A stretch of 64,000 bases of DNA from RYN-230 sp963813975 (GCA_963813975.1 CAWFAP010000006.1:1054001-1118000); one strand, 5' to 3'. Counted from the stretch's first letter, positions 43,877 to 52,703 are shown. The notes: a model not told the origin generated them from the letters alone. A program made the numbers and translations.

Positions 43877-44392
43877 ATGAGGCCGGCGCTTCGGCTCCGG
43901 CCGCCCGGGCCGGGAGACGAGGAAGAGTTCCGGGCGGCGTGCCGGACGATGGTGCCGGACGGATTCACATTCGGCCTGGACCTCGAGCCGGGCATGGCGT
44001 GGGGCATGTACCTGAAAACACTGGGCGAGCAGCGGGCCGGGGTCAACCTGCCCGCTGACCGGGTTCCCGCGGCGTTCGTGGTCGCCGATGTCGCGGGGGA
44101 GATCGTCGGGCGGGCGTCTATCCGGTACACACTCAACGATTTCCTCGCGCGGCAAGGCGGCCACATCGGTTACTGCGTCCTTCCCGCCCATCGCCGGCGC
44201 GGCTACGCCACCGAGATACTGCGGCAGAGCCTGGTCATCGCCCGGGCCAACGGCGTCGGCCGGGCCCTCGTGATCTGCGACGACGACAACGCCGGTTCCA
44301 GGTCAGTCATCGAGGCATGCGGCGGCCAGCTGGAGTCCATCGCCGAGATGGCCCCAGGAGCCCCCCGGATACGCCGGTACTGGATCGACTGA
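43877..44392 (+). CDS. GNAT family N-acetyltransferase
   Basis: About 171 aa from ATG 43877 (GTG 43829 adds 16 residues). LRPPGPGDEEEFRAACRTM, motif A IGYCVLPAHRRRGYATEILRQSL (about 115-137) and NAGSRSVIEACGGQLE are typical of the RimJ-like acetyltransferase branch. Substrate unknown. Confidence 0.88.
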   Translation: MRPALRLRPPGPGDEEEFRAACRTMVPDGFTFGLDLEPGMAWGMYLKTLGEQRAGVNLPADRVPAAFVVADVAGEIVGRASIRYTLNDFLARQGGHIGYCVLPAHRRRGYATEILRQSLVIARANGVGRALVICDDDNAGSRSVIEACGGQLESIAEMAPGAPRIRRYWID

Positions 44393-44443
44393 ACTTCCCG
44401 GGCGACGGTGCCCAGCGCTAAGCCGCTGCCTGCACGCCCCAGA

Positions 44444-45529
44444 TCACCCAGGTTGACGGCCGGTCAGCTCCTGACCAAGGGGCGTGTCACCTCTGGCCAG
44501 GCCGACCGACCGCATGGCCTTGCGGTAGGCGACCGCCACCGCGTCGAACTTCAGGTGCAGTTCCGCGGCCAGGTCGAACGGCACCCGCTCGGGGCGCTGT
44601 GACTCGACGACCCGCTGGTCCTGGCCGAAGATCGTGTCCTCGAACTCCTGGATGACCTCCGCGGGCTGGCCGAGGTTGTAGTTGCGCCCGATGACGACGT
44701 ACCCGGCGCAGCGGTCAGCCGCCAGGGGCTGGGAGGCGAAAAAGTAGACCATGGCGCGGTCCCCGCCCCAGCCCAGGCGCAGCGCGATCGTGTAGGGCAG
44801 GTGCAGCTCGTAGCGGCTGCGCCGCTCCGGCGGGCCGGCTTGCTCGTTCCCGAAGACCGGGAAGTCGTCGGTGTTGGGTGCCTCCGGCCGGACGAGCGAG
44901 TAGTGCAGCACGTGTCCCTCGGTGCGGACCTCGTGGCGGGGCACCACCGGCCGGTCCGGATCGCCCAGCAATCCAGGGTGGACCCAGGGGAAGTGCCCGA
45001 AGTCCGTGAAGTTCTCTACCTGGCGGGCGGCATCGCAGGCCCAGCGGTACGGCCCGGCCGTCACCACATCCCAGTCCCCGTCCTCCAGTTCGGGCACGGC
45101 GGGAAGTGGCCAGCGCGGCTCTTCCAGGGCCACCCACACCAGGCCGTAGCGTTCCTGGCAGGCGAACGCGCCGATCCGCGCCTTGGCCGGCACCTGCGCC
45201 GGGTTCTCCAGCTGCGGGATGGCCACGCAGCGCCCATCCGCCCGGTACCGCCAGCCGTGGTAGGCGCAGACGAGCTCATCTCCGGTGATCCAGCCGAGCG
45301 ACAGCGCCGTGCCGCGGTGCACGCACAGATCTGAGTTGGCCCGGGGGCGGCCGTCCGCGCCGCGCCATACCACCAGGGGCTCACCGAGCAGGTCGGCGTG
45401 AACCGGCCGGTCCGTGAGGTCGCGGCTGAACCCGACCGGATGCCAGCACGCTCGCAACGCCCGCCCGTCAGCAAAAGCCGCAGGCCCGGTCACCGTGTCA
45501 CGTCCCGCACGTCGCCCTCCCTCGGTCAT
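44444..45529 (-). CDS. Rieske [2Fe-2S] non-heme iron oxygenase
   Basis: 361 aa. Rieske cluster ligands CVHRGTALS and CAYHGWRY (CxH ... CxxH, about 50-72), then the catalytic iron facial triad region NFTDFGHFPWVHPGLLG (Asp, two His, about 155-171). The composition is like VanA/phthalate-type monooxygenases that demethylate or hydroxylate aromatic or alicyclic substrates. No reductase or ferredoxin gene is adjacent. The ATG start lies within the end of the S53 protease gene (32-bp overlap). Confidence 0.9.
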   Translation of the reverse strand: MTEGGRRAGRDTVTGPAAFADGRALRACWHPVGFSRDLTDRPVHADLLGEPLVVWRGADGRPRANSDLCVHRGTALSLGWITGDELVCAYHGWRYRADGRCVAIPQLENPAQVPAKARIGAFACQERYGLVWVALEEPRWPLPAVPELEDGDWDVVTAGPYRWACDAARQVENFTDFGHFPWVHPGLLGDPDRPVVPRHEVRTEGHVLHYSLVRPEAPNTDDFPVFGNEQAGPPERRSRYELHLPYTIALRLGWGGDRAMVYFFASQPLAADRCAGYVVIGRNYNLGQPAEVIQEFEDTIFGQDQRVVESQRPERVPFDLAAELHLKFDAVAVAYRKAMRSVGLARGDTPLGQELTGRQPG

Positions 45530-47291
45530 CCTGCCCCGGCGGCTGGCACGACGACGGCCGCAGCGCCCGCAGATCGTCGATGAATCGGGCGGCGTCGATG
45601 GTGCCGACCCCGGTAACCAGGTTGTACCCGGGCCCGGCCCGGTACCCGCGGACGGTGACGGCCTTGCGGCCCTGCCTGAAGCTGACCGTGTTGCTGCCCT
45701 GGGTGACGGCGACGATACCGGGTGCGTGGGCCTGCTCCAGCCGGTAGAGCTCCGGATTGAGCAGGCCGAGCCGGGTGTGCATGGACTGGTCGGCGATCGC
45801 GACGATGCCCGCGAAGTACGGCGTGGCCACGCTGGTTCCGGCCGCCGGTTTCCAGGTCCCCGGAGTCCCGGTGAAGGATTCGAAGGTGAGGCTCGCGCCC
45901 CTGAACGAGGCACTGAGCGCCACATCCGGGATGCCGCGGCGATCCCCGACGACCGCCCGCACGGGGGCCTGATAGGAGGGCCGGCCGAAGACCGCCGACA
46001 CGCCGCCGCTGCTGGCCCAGGGCAGCGCCCCGGCGTACCTGCCCACGACGGCACTCCCGCTCTCGTTCCAGGCGGAGTCGGGGGAAACCCGGCGGCCTCC
46101 GTGGGTCAGGCGCAGTGTGGTGCCGCCGACGGCGGTGACAAGGGGGTCGGAGGCCGGCCAGTTGACGACCCGCTGCGTGCGGAACGTGCCGCCGGTCTTC
46201 GTGGGCCCGGTGACCCCGAAGTCGTTCGTGGCGGCCAGCACCGTGACGTGGTGCCGGCGAGCGCTCAGGTAGGCGGAACGCAGCTTCAGCAGGGCGGGCG
46301 GGCTTGGGAAGTTCTGCTCGGGGATCCCGAAACTCTGGCTGATGACGTCACCCAGGTGGTGCGCGATCACGTAGTTCTCCGCGGCCACGAACTGGGGGAA
46401 GCCCCCGCCGCTCAGCGTCTCGGCTGCGGGCGTCTCGACCAGCAGGATGCTGGCTCCGGGTGCGATGGCGTGCGCGGCCTCCACGTCGGTGGTGGTCTCA
46501 GCGGCCGAGTCCACCATGTCCGGGTTGTGCCGGTCGAAGGGCGGCACCTGGCCGGCCGGCTGCAGGACCCGCAAAGCGGGCGGCCCGGGCAGCCGGAACG
46601 CGCTGTCGAAGACCCGCAGGTCATGGCGGATCGTCGGGGACCCGAAGGAGTCCACGATGACGATCGTGCGCCCCTGGCCGTCCAGGCCCTGGGCGTACAG
46701 GGGGGCCAGGTCATAGGCCCGCCCGATCTGCTGCGGCGAGTAGCAGGCCAGGCCGTAACTCCGCTGGCACCAGGTGGAGGTGGGCGGCGCGGGGGCTGGG
46801 GCCCGGGTGGCGGCGGTGGGCGGGGCTGAGGCTGAGGCCGATACTGATGCGGTTGGTGTGGCTGATGTGGTGTGCGGAGCGGTCGTGAGCTGGCGGGCCG
46901 GGAAGCCAGCTGGGTCGCCGAGGGTGCTGCCGTCACCTGCCGTGGCGACCAGGCCGACGACGCAGCCCGCCGCGACGGTCAGGATGACGATCCCGTCCCG
47001 GGGGCGGGTCCTTACCTTCTGCGGGAGGTGTACCAGCTGGCGCAGGTGTGCCGTCTGCGGCAGGTGCAGCTTGGGCGGCAGGCGGCGTGCCAGTGCCCAG
47101 GTCCGCGGCAGGTGACGCGGGATGCCGCAGGCCCGCGGCAGGTGACGTGCGAGGGTGCGGGCCGGCCACAGGCGACGGGCGAGCATACGGGCCAGGCCTG
47201 GCACTCTGTGCCGGAGGGACGGCAGCGGGCGGAGCACGGCCAAACTCTGCCAGACCACCCCGTCCGGCTTATCCGTTTTCGTCCGTTTCAA
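45498..47291 (-). CDS. S53 family serine-carboxyl protease (sedolisin)
   Basis: 597 aa. Catalytic pattern: Glu and Asp in SAAETTTDVEAAHAIAPG, the oxyanion Asp in LAATNDFGVTG and the Ser in AAGTSVATPYFAG; the C-terminal Ca2+-site region is GYNLVTGVGTIDAARF. The usual N-terminal prodomain is missing. Instead residues 1-100 are a basic Leu/Pro repeat (RHLPRACGIPRHLPRTWALARRLPPKLHLPQ), followed by one membrane helix (GIVILTVAAGCVVGLVATA) and a Thr/Ala/Pro linker. It is probably a membrane-anchored extracellular protease. Confidence 0.85.
   Translation of the reverse strand: MKRTKTDKPDGVVWQSLAVLRPLPSLRHRVPGLARMLARRLWPARTLARHLPRACGIPRHLPRTWALARRLPPKLHLPQTAHLRQLVHLPQKVRTRPRDGIVILTVAAGCVVGLVATAGDGSTLGDPAGFPARQLTTAPHTTSATPTASVSASASAPPTAATRAPAPAPPTSTWCQRSYGLACYSPQQIGRAYDLAPLYAQGLDGQGRTIVIVDSFGSPTIRHDLRVFDSAFRLPGPPALRVLQPAGQVPPFDRHNPDMVDSAAETTTDVEAAHAIAPGASILLVETPAAETLSGGGFPQFVAAENYVIAHHLGDVISQSFGIPEQNFPSPPALLKLRSAYLSARRHHVTVLAATNDFGVTGPTKTGGTFRTQRVVNWPASDPLVTAVGGTTLRLTHGGRRVSPDSAWNESGSAVVGRYAGALPWASSGGVSAVFGRPSYQAPVRAVVGDRRGIPDVALSASFRGASLTFESFTGTPGTWKPAAGTSVATPYFAGIVAIADQSMHTRLGLLNPELYRLEQAHAPGIVAVTQGSNTVSFRQGRKAVTVRGYRAGPGYNLVTGVGTIDAARFIDDLRALRPSSCQPPGQDDRGRATCGT
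47010..47230. repeat. Degenerate tandem repeats in the S53 N-terminal coding region
   Basis: Units of about 30 bp built around GGCAGGTGNCG and CGCAGGTG recur at least six times, encoding the Leu-Pro-Arg repeats of the protease N-terminus. The pattern is clear in DNA and protein and suggests growth by repeat expansion. Confidence 0.65.
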
Positions 47292-47592
47292 CCTGGGTCC
47301 GCGGGATAGGTTTCAGGGAACCGGACCGACGCCTCGCGGGCCCGGGACGAGCGCTGCGCGGTCTAACGCCGCGCGGCTCATGTTCGCACGTCGAGCCCCA
47401 GGCGTCACAGAAGTGCGCCTGGGGGCGCGCCGTGGCGTAAATCACCCGGGCTGACCTGCCGATCTTTGCCAATGATGAGATCGGCGCAGATCAGAGCCCC
47501 TATTCCCGGTAGACCCGACGAGGCCGAGCCCTTCCTGAAATGTGCCAACGGCACTACTTCTGTTTGGCGTTGCCCAAAATCCGGGTTAGCGT

Positions 47593-47718
47593 GGCCGACG
47601 CATCGTCCGCCGATCACTGAATGGAGTCGAGATGACTACGGGAAGTAAGCACGTAGTCGTCGGCCAGTAGATCGGGCGGCCCCGGCCAAGCGTGTTGCAG
47701 CACGCGGCCGGGGCCTTT
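47593..47718 (+). promoter_or_regulatory. Structured 5' leader with terminator upstream of the LysM gene
   Basis: GGCCGACG (47593-47600) pairs with CGTCGGCC (47658-47665), enclosing GACTACG/CGTAGTC (47634-47640, 47652-47658). CCGATCACTG (47610-47619) can pair with CAGTAGATCGG (47665-47675), crossing the first stem. GGCCCCGGCC (47678-47687) pairs with GGCCGGGGCC (47706-47715), followed by TTT. The gene starts 33 bp later. Alternative or pseudoknotted stems then a terminator is riboswitch or attenuator architecture. Actinobacterial cell-wall hydrolase genes often carry a c-di-AMP riboswitch, but I could not match that consensus. Confidence 0.5.
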
Positions 47719-47750
47719 GCATGGCAACGAACCTCGGAGGTAACAAAGCC

Positions 47751-48392
47751 ATGGCTTTTCTCAGTATCGCAGCTAGCGGGGCCGCGAAGACCATGATCGC
47801 GGTCACAGTTTCGCTGCATCCAGGCGCCCATCACGGCAGCCAGCACGTCACCGTGCACACTGGCGACTCGCTCAGCTCGATCAGCCAGCGTGAGTACGGC
47901 AGCTCGGCCAGCTGGCCCGCCCTGTGGTGGGCCAACCGGCACAGCATCCACAACCCGTCCGTGATCCAGGCTGGACAGCGGCTCCAGCTGCCCAACTCAC
48001 ACAAGGTCAAGCCGTGGCTGGCCAGCGCCGCGCTCGCGGCGATCCCGGCCCCGGCCCCCGCGCCAGCCCCCGTGGCGGTGCCCGCCGCGGCGCCGTCCAG
48101 CCCGGCCGCGGTCCCCAGCACTGCGCCCGTGCAGCAGTCCACGGCCAGCTACAGCGGCGCTTCGGGCAGCTTCCAGAGCTGCGTGATCCAGGCCGAGAGC
48201 GGCGGGAGCGCCTCGGCCGTCAACGCGTCCAGCGGCGCCGGCGGCCTCTACGGCTTCCTGCCGTCCACCTGGCAGGGCCTCGGATACTCCGGGCTGCCGC
48301 AGAACGCGTCGGTCGCCCAGCAGAACGCGGCGTTCGCCAAGCAGTACGCGCAGTCCGGCAGTGCCGCGTGGTCTGCCTACGACGGCTGCTGA
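47751..48392 (+). CDS. LysM-transglycosylase (resuscitation factor-like) secreted protein
   Basis: 213 aa from ATG 47751, with GGAGG 11-15 nt upstream. The N-terminus is weakly signal-like. LysM domain (about 32-84; VTVHTGDSLSSISQREYGSSASWPALWWANRH... IQAGQRLQLP), an Ala/Pro linker, and a C-terminal lysozyme-like domain (about 140-213; SCVIQAESGGSASAVNASSGAGGLYGFLPSTWQGLG) with the catalytic Glu. Likely cleaves peptidoglycan during growth or spore outgrowth. Confidence 0.85.
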   Translation: MAFLSIAASGAAKTMIAVTVSLHPGAHHGSQHVTVHTGDSLSSISQREYGSSASWPALWWANRHSIHNPSVIQAGQRLQLPNSHKVKPWLASAALAAIPAPAPAPAPVAVPAAAPSSPAAVPSTAPVQQSTASYSGASGSFQSCVIQAESGGSASAVNASSGAGGLYGFLPSTWQGLGYSGLPQNASVAQQNAAFAKQYAQSGSAAWSAYDGC

Positions 48393-48403
48393 TCCATCCC
48401 CAG

Positions 48404-48435
48404 GTGAGCCCCGGCCCGGACGGGCCGGGGCTCAC
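48404..48435 (+). terminator. Intrinsic-type terminator hairpin
   Basis: GTGAGCCCCGGCCC and GGGCCGGGGCTCAC form a perfect 14-bp stem with loop GGAC, 12 bp after the LysM gene. No long T-tract follows, as is common in high-GC actinomycetes. Confidence 0.85.
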
Positions 48436-48681
48436 TGCTTCGCTCCAGTGGCGGGACCGGCGAGATCGTGGTGACGGTCGGCCTGGTTCTACACCGGGCC
48501 ACGATGATCAGGCCGCCAGCACTTGCCGGTGCGGCGGCAGCGCTGACGCAGGCTTCCGCCGCCGGACCGAATTTCACGATCGCCCGTGGCCCCCGGGGCC
48601 AGGTGGCCGCCGCGTAGCGGCTAGCCAGCACGTGCTGCAGGGCAATGCCGCGTTCGCGCTGGCGGGCGCGTCCGGGATGGA
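48436..48681. other. Gap with no intact gene
   Basis: About 245 bp between the terminator and the tetR stop. In one frame it reads LTQASAAGPNFTIARGPRGQVAAA then a stop, and further on QHVLQGNAAFALAGAS, which recalls the QQNAAFAKQYAQSG end of the LysM protein. This could be an eroded fragment of a related wall protein; the evidence is slight. Confidence 0.3.
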
Positions 48682-49230
48682 TCACGCCAGCAGCCAGGTG
48701 GCGGCCAGCTCCAGGACCTCCGAGCGGCTGCGGGCTCCGTGATCCGCGGCCATGAAGTGGTTGCCGATCAGCAGGGAGAAGGCGAGCATGGACCGGGCCT
48801 CTATCTCGTCTTCGCTGGAGCAGAACGCGCCGAACAGTTCGCGCAGGTAGTCCATCCGCCGGTTGTTGACCTGGCGGAGGCGCCTGGCCACGGCCGGGTC
48901 GTGCCGCGACCAGTTGCGCACGGCGAGGTCGATCGGCAGCAGGTGCGCGCTGAACGTGAGCGCGCCGGCCCGGCGCAATCTGGCCCGGGCGTCACCGCCG
49001 TGACGCTCGACACGTTCGATCACCTCGTCGGTGGCCGCCCGCTCCCAGGTGTCGAGCATCTCCGTGAGGAGCGCGTCGCGGTCCTCGAAGTGCCAGTAGA
49101 AGCCGCCGCGAGTGATGCCGAGCGATTTCGCGAGCGGCTCGATCCGCACGGCATCCGGGCCGCGGGCGGCCAGCATTCCCAGAGCCTCCTCGATCCACCT
49201 GCCGCGCGGGGTGCGGGTCGGTGCGGCCAT
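48682..49230 (-). CDS. TetR family transcriptional regulator
   Basis: 182 aa from ATG 49230, preceded by GGAAGGAC. HTH: RWIEEALGMLAARGPDAVRIEPLAKSLGITRGGFYWHFEDRDALLTEMLDTWE (about 9-61). The C-terminal ligand domain has the HDPAVARRLRQVNNRRMDYLRELF segment. Divergent from the DUF2867 gene, with a clear operator between them that it most likely binds. Confidence 0.93.
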   Translation of the reverse strand: MAAPTRTPRGRWIEEALGMLAARGPDAVRIEPLAKSLGITRGGFYWHFEDRDALLTEMLDTWERAATDEVIERVERHGGDARARLRRAGALTFSAHLLPIDLAVRNWSRHDPAVARRLRQVNNRRMDYLRELFGAFCSSEDEIEARSMLAFSLLIGNHFMAADHGARSRSEVLELAATWLLA

Positions 49231-49289
49231 CGGGGTGTCCTTCCGCTCCGGGTCCGGCTTTGACCCGGTCACTGGCGACGTTACGATTG

Positions 49290-49311
49290 ATCCATACACT
49301 ACTGTATGGAT
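49290..49311. promoter_or_regulatory. TetR operator
   Basis: ATCCATACA-CTAC-TGTATGGAT is a perfect 9-bp inverted repeat with a 4-nt spacer, in the divergent region and 10 bp before the DUF2867 start. The TACACTACTGTA core resembles many TetR sites. Binding would block the DUF2867 promoter and possibly tetR itself. Confidence 0.85.
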
Positions 49312-49321
49312 GGAGGCCCGG

Positions 49322-50434
49322 ATGCGGCTTGCGGACACAGAGCACACCTTCAGGCCATGGCGGATCCACGAGCTCACCCGCGATTTCCGGCTCGAGGACG
49401 TGTGGGCGGTGCCGGTGGCGGGTGGCCGGGACGATTTCCCGCGGCTCGTAGCCCAGCTGACCGCCGCGGATCCATCGCGGGGCTCATCCCGCGTGTCCCG
49501 TACGGTCTGGACGGCTCGCTCGGCAATCGGCGATCTGCTCAGCTGGGACAGCCCGGGGGCCGGGCTCGGCTCCCGGGTGACGGCCCTCCGCGAACGGCTG
49601 CCGGCCGACCTGCGCAGCACCCCCGGCCCGGACTTCGCCGCGCTCCCGTTCAGTTCGCTGTATCTCCTCGGCGATGAGTTCGCTGCGGAGATCGCTAACC
49701 ACACGGTGCACGGGGTGATGCACCTCGGGTGGGTTCCGGACGGGAAGGGTGTCTACCGGGGCCAGCTGGCCGTGCTCGTGAAGCCGAATGGGTGGCTCGG
49801 TGCCGGGTACCTGGCCGCGATAAGACCGTTTCGGCATCTGATTGTGTACCCGCGGATGATGCGGGATGTGGCACGGCGGTGGCGGGATGACGCCGCGGCA
49901 CCCGCCGCATCTGGCGCCCCGGGGACTGTCATGGCTGCCGCTACGCGCGAACCGCACGCCGGTCCCGCGGGCCAGGCGCGCCAGATCGAGTTGCCCCCCG
50001 CCGCGCGAGCGCTCAGCAGGCTTTCCCGGGTCGACTACGAAGACGCGTTTTTCATCAGCACCGGCCCGGGCCCGGACCGCACGGGTGAGCAGTGGGCCCG
50101 GGCGGTCCTGGAGGCCGCGCCGCAGAAGGTGCGAGGCCGGTTGCTGCGCGGGTGGTGCATGCTCGGCCTGCGGCTCGGGTCACCCTGGTCGCCCGGCCGC
50201 ATCCTTGGCTGGCAGATCCGGCGCCGCTCCCCGGATTTCGTCCTGCTCACGGCCGGCTCGCGCATCGGGATGCCGGCCGAGCTCCTCTTCAAGCGCGAAC
50301 GGCACGGACTGCTGTTCGCCACCTTCGTGCAGCAGCGCAATCCCGTGGCCCGCGCCCTCTGGTCCCGGGTCGTGCCCGCCCACGAGCGGACCGTGAGGTC
50401 CTTGCTCGCGCAGGCCGCCCGCCGGGAAATGTAG
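49322..50434 (+). CDS. DUF2867 family protein (two-part)
   Basis: 370 aa. ATG 49322 has GGAGG 6 nt upstream (ATG 49310 is weaker). Residues 1-180 are a DUF2867 unit (HTFRPWRIHELTRDFRLEDVWAVPVAGG, LPFSSLYLLGDEFAAEIANHTVHGVMHLGWV, IRPFRHLIVYPRMMRDVARRW). After a variable linker a second related half follows (LSRVDYEDAFFISTGPGPDRTGEQWARAVLEAAP, LFATFVQQRNPVARALWSRVVPAHERTVRSLLAQAARR). The fold is SRPBCC-like and might hold a hydrophobic ligand. TetR-controlled. Confidence 0.82.
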   Translation: MRLADTEHTFRPWRIHELTRDFRLEDVWAVPVAGGRDDFPRLVAQLTAADPSRGSSRVSRTVWTARSAIGDLLSWDSPGAGLGSRVTALRERLPADLRSTPGPDFAALPFSSLYLLGDEFAAEIANHTVHGVMHLGWVPDGKGVYRGQLAVLVKPNGWLGAGYLAAIRPFRHLIVYPRMMRDVARRWRDDAAAPAASGAPGTVMAAATREPHAGPAGQARQIELPPAARALSRLSRVDYEDAFFISTGPGPDRTGEQWARAVLEAAPQKVRGRLLRGWCMLGLRLGSPWSPGRILGWQIRRRSPDFVLLTAGSRIGMPAELLFKRERHGLLFATFVQQRNPVARALWSRVVPAHERTVRSLLAQAARREM

Positions 50435-50617
50435 CGGCCCGGCACGTACGTGTCCTGCAGGTCCAGGGTCCATGGCGCGCAGCGGCCGTGCCCGGAGGCC
50501 CGGGCCTGCTGACCGGCAGCCAATGAGACCTTTACTTAGCCTGCCCGCTCCGGCGTTTCCTCTCGCCATCCGGTGGCGAAAATCAGAACATTGCTGAGTG
50601 GCGGGGGGATCAGCGCA

Positions 50618-52540
50618 ATGGTGACTCAAGACACCGGGAAGGGCGCGGTGTCCGCCCGGGCGGGGATGCGTCGGCCGGGGCTGGATGGCCTCCGGGCCCT
50701 CGCCGTGCTCGCCGTTATCGCCTTTCACGAGCGGCTGAGCGCGTTCCCGGGCGGCTTCCTCGGCGTCGATGTCTTCTTCGTGCTGAGCGGGTACTTGATC
50801 ACCGATCTGCTGGCCGCCCAGTGGGACCGGGTGGGTCACCTGGACCTGCGCGGATTCTGGGCCCGGCGGGTCCGCCGGCTGCTGCCCGCCCTGGCTGTCC
50901 TCCTGGTCGTGGTGACGGCAGCAACCGCGATCATCGAGCCTGACCAGCTCACTGCGCTGCGGAAGGCCCTGATTGCGGCGGTCACCTACTCGAGCAACTG
51001 GTGGCAGGCGCTGGCGCACCGGTCCTACTTCGCGCAGTTCGGGCCGCCACCGCCCCTGCAGCATCTGTGGTCGCTGGCCATCGAGGAGCAGTTCTACCTG
51101 GTGTGGCCCCTGATCCTGATCCTGGTCCTGATCACCTGTGAAAGCCGGCGGATCCGGGCTGGCATCGCCTGGCTTCTGGCCGTGCTGTCTGCGGTGGTCA
51201 TGGCCGTCATCTACGTGCCCGGCGCTGATCCGTCGCGGGTGTATTACGGCACCGACACGCACGCGTCCGCACTGCTCATCGGTTCCGCGCTCGCGCTGAG
51301 CTGGCCACTGCGCCGGCTGCAGGGCCTGCCACGGGAGAAGACGCAGGCCATGGACGCGCTGGGGCTGGCCGGCATCACGCTCCTCGGCTGGGCGATGGGT
51401 CATTACTCCGGGACTGACAGCGCGCTCTACCCGGCCGGCATGCTGATCGCGGCTCTGGCTGCTGGCGGCGTGGTGCTGGCCGCGGCCAGCACCGGCGTCA
51501 TGAGCTGGCTGCTGGGCTGGGCGCCACTGCGCTGGCTGGGCGTCCGGTCTTACGGGGTCTACCTGTGGCACTGGCCGGTTATTGCCCTGACCACTGTGGC
51601 CCTCGGGCCACAGCGCAGCGGCGCATGGATCTGGTTGGCCGAGGCCTTAATCGCGGTCGGGCTGGCCGCAGCGTCCTGGCGCTGGATCGAGGAGCCGATC
51701 ATCCGTGACGGGTTCCGGGCCACGGTCCGCGCCCGGTGGCGCATGGTGACCGGGTCGGTGACTGCCGCGCACCAATCACCCGTGCGGGCCCTCCCGGTTA
51801 TCCTGCTGGCCGCTGCGCTGGCGGTCGCCTGCACCGCTGGTTACGGGGTAGTGAACGCCCACTCCTCCTCGGGACTGGCCCAGCAGGTTCGCCGGGGACT
51901 CGTGATCAGCCAGCGGGACCGGGCCATACTGGCCACCCCCAGCCCCACCCCGGCCCGGGGCGCCCGGCACCGTCCACGGTCCGGTAACCACCGGGCGCCG
52001 CACCGGCGGCACCGGGACCAGGCTCCGGCCGTTCGGGCCCGGGCGGCTGGCCGTCAGGTATTCGCCGTCGGTGACTCAGTCATGCTCGCTTCCGCCACCC
52101 AGCTCCAGAGGGCCCTCCCCGGCATCGCTCTCGACGCACAGGTCAGCCGCCAGGTCAGCACCGGCGTGACGGTCGTCCAGCAGCTGGCTGCTTCCGGCCA
52201 GCTGCGCCCCGTGGTGGTTTTCGCGCTCGGCACCAACGGCACGTTCAGCCTGGGGGAAATGCGCCAGCTGATCGCCGCGATCGGCCGGCACCGCAAGCTG
52301 GTGCTGGTGAGCACGTATGAGGCCAGGCCATGGGAGTCCGGGAACAATCAGCTGATCACCGCCGCGGCCCGCCGCCACCGCAACGTGATCCTGGCCAACT
52401 GGTACACGACCATCGAGCACCGCACCAACCTGTTGTGGTCCGACGAGGTGCATCCGCAGCCACCTGGCGCCCGGCTCTACGCCCATATGGTTGCCGCGGC
52501 CGTGGGTGCCGCTCTGGCTCCGCCGGGCGGAGGGCACTAA
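50618..52540 (+). CDS. OafA/OatA-type acyltransferase with C-terminal SGNH domain
   Basis: 640 aa from ATG 50618 (GTG 50573 possible). The acyltransferase-3 domain has about 10-11 membrane helices and the motifs RRPGLDGLRALAVLAVIAFHE (catalytic His), GVDVFFVLSGYLITDLL and FWARRVRRLLPAL. A linker leads to an extracytoplasmic SGNH hydrolase: VFAVGDSVMLAS (Ser block), FALGTNGTFS (Asn block) and WSDEVHPQPPGARLYA (Asp-x-x-His). It likely O-acetylates a cell-envelope polymer. Confidence 0.92.
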   Translation: MVTQDTGKGAVSARAGMRRPGLDGLRALAVLAVIAFHERLSAFPGGFLGVDVFFVLSGYLITDLLAAQWDRVGHLDLRGFWARRVRRLLPALAVLLVVVTAATAIIEPDQLTALRKALIAAVTYSSNWWQALAHRSYFAQFGPPPPLQHLWSLAIEEQFYLVWPLILILVLITCESRRIRAGIAWLLAVLSAVVMAVIYVPGADPSRVYYGTDTHASALLIGSALALSWPLRRLQGLPREKTQAMDALGLAGITLLGWAMGHYSGTDSALYPAGMLIAALAAGGVVLAAASTGVMSWLLGWAPLRWLGVRSYGVYLWHWPVIALTTVALGPQRSGAWIWLAEALIAVGLAAASWRWIEEPIIRDGFRATVRARWRMVTGSVTAAHQSPVRALPVILLAAALAVACTAGYGVVNAHSSSGLAQQVRRGLVISQRDRAILATPSPTPARGARHRPRSGNHRAPHRRHRDQAPAVRARAAGRQVFAVGDSVMLASATQLQRALPGIALDAQVSRQVSTGVTVVQQLAASGQLRPVVVFALGTNGTFSLGEMRQLIAAIGRHRKLVLVSTYEARPWESGNNQLITAAARRHRNVILANWYTTIEHRTNLLWSDEVHPQPPGARLYAHMVAAAVGAALAPPGGGH

Positions 52541-52569
52541 TCCGGATTACCGCTCATCGCCACGGTGAA

Positions 52570-52683
52570 AGTCTCGTCGACGACCAGCGCCGGCCGGATG
52601 GGACCGGCTTCGTCGTCATGGCCGATCCCGAAGGCAACGAGTTCTGCGTCGAGCGCAGCGCCGCGGAACGGGCCGGGGCCTGA
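52570..52683 (+). pseudogene. C-terminal fragment of a VOC (glyoxalase-like) protein
   Basis: LVDDQRRPDGTGFVVMADPEGNEFCVERSAAERAGA is the last strand of a vicinal-oxygen-chelate domain with its metal-ligand Glu. Nothing N-terminal to it survives; the acyltransferase gene ends just before. A deletion scar. Confidence 0.75.
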
Positions 52684-52703
52684 ATCGGGCGGCGGTGCCC
52701 GGG

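Noticed and set aside
47593..47750. A confident c-di-AMP (ydaO) riboswitch call
   Set aside because: The expected conserved blocks are not visible; only the structural layout and the gene type fit, so it was kept as a generic leader.
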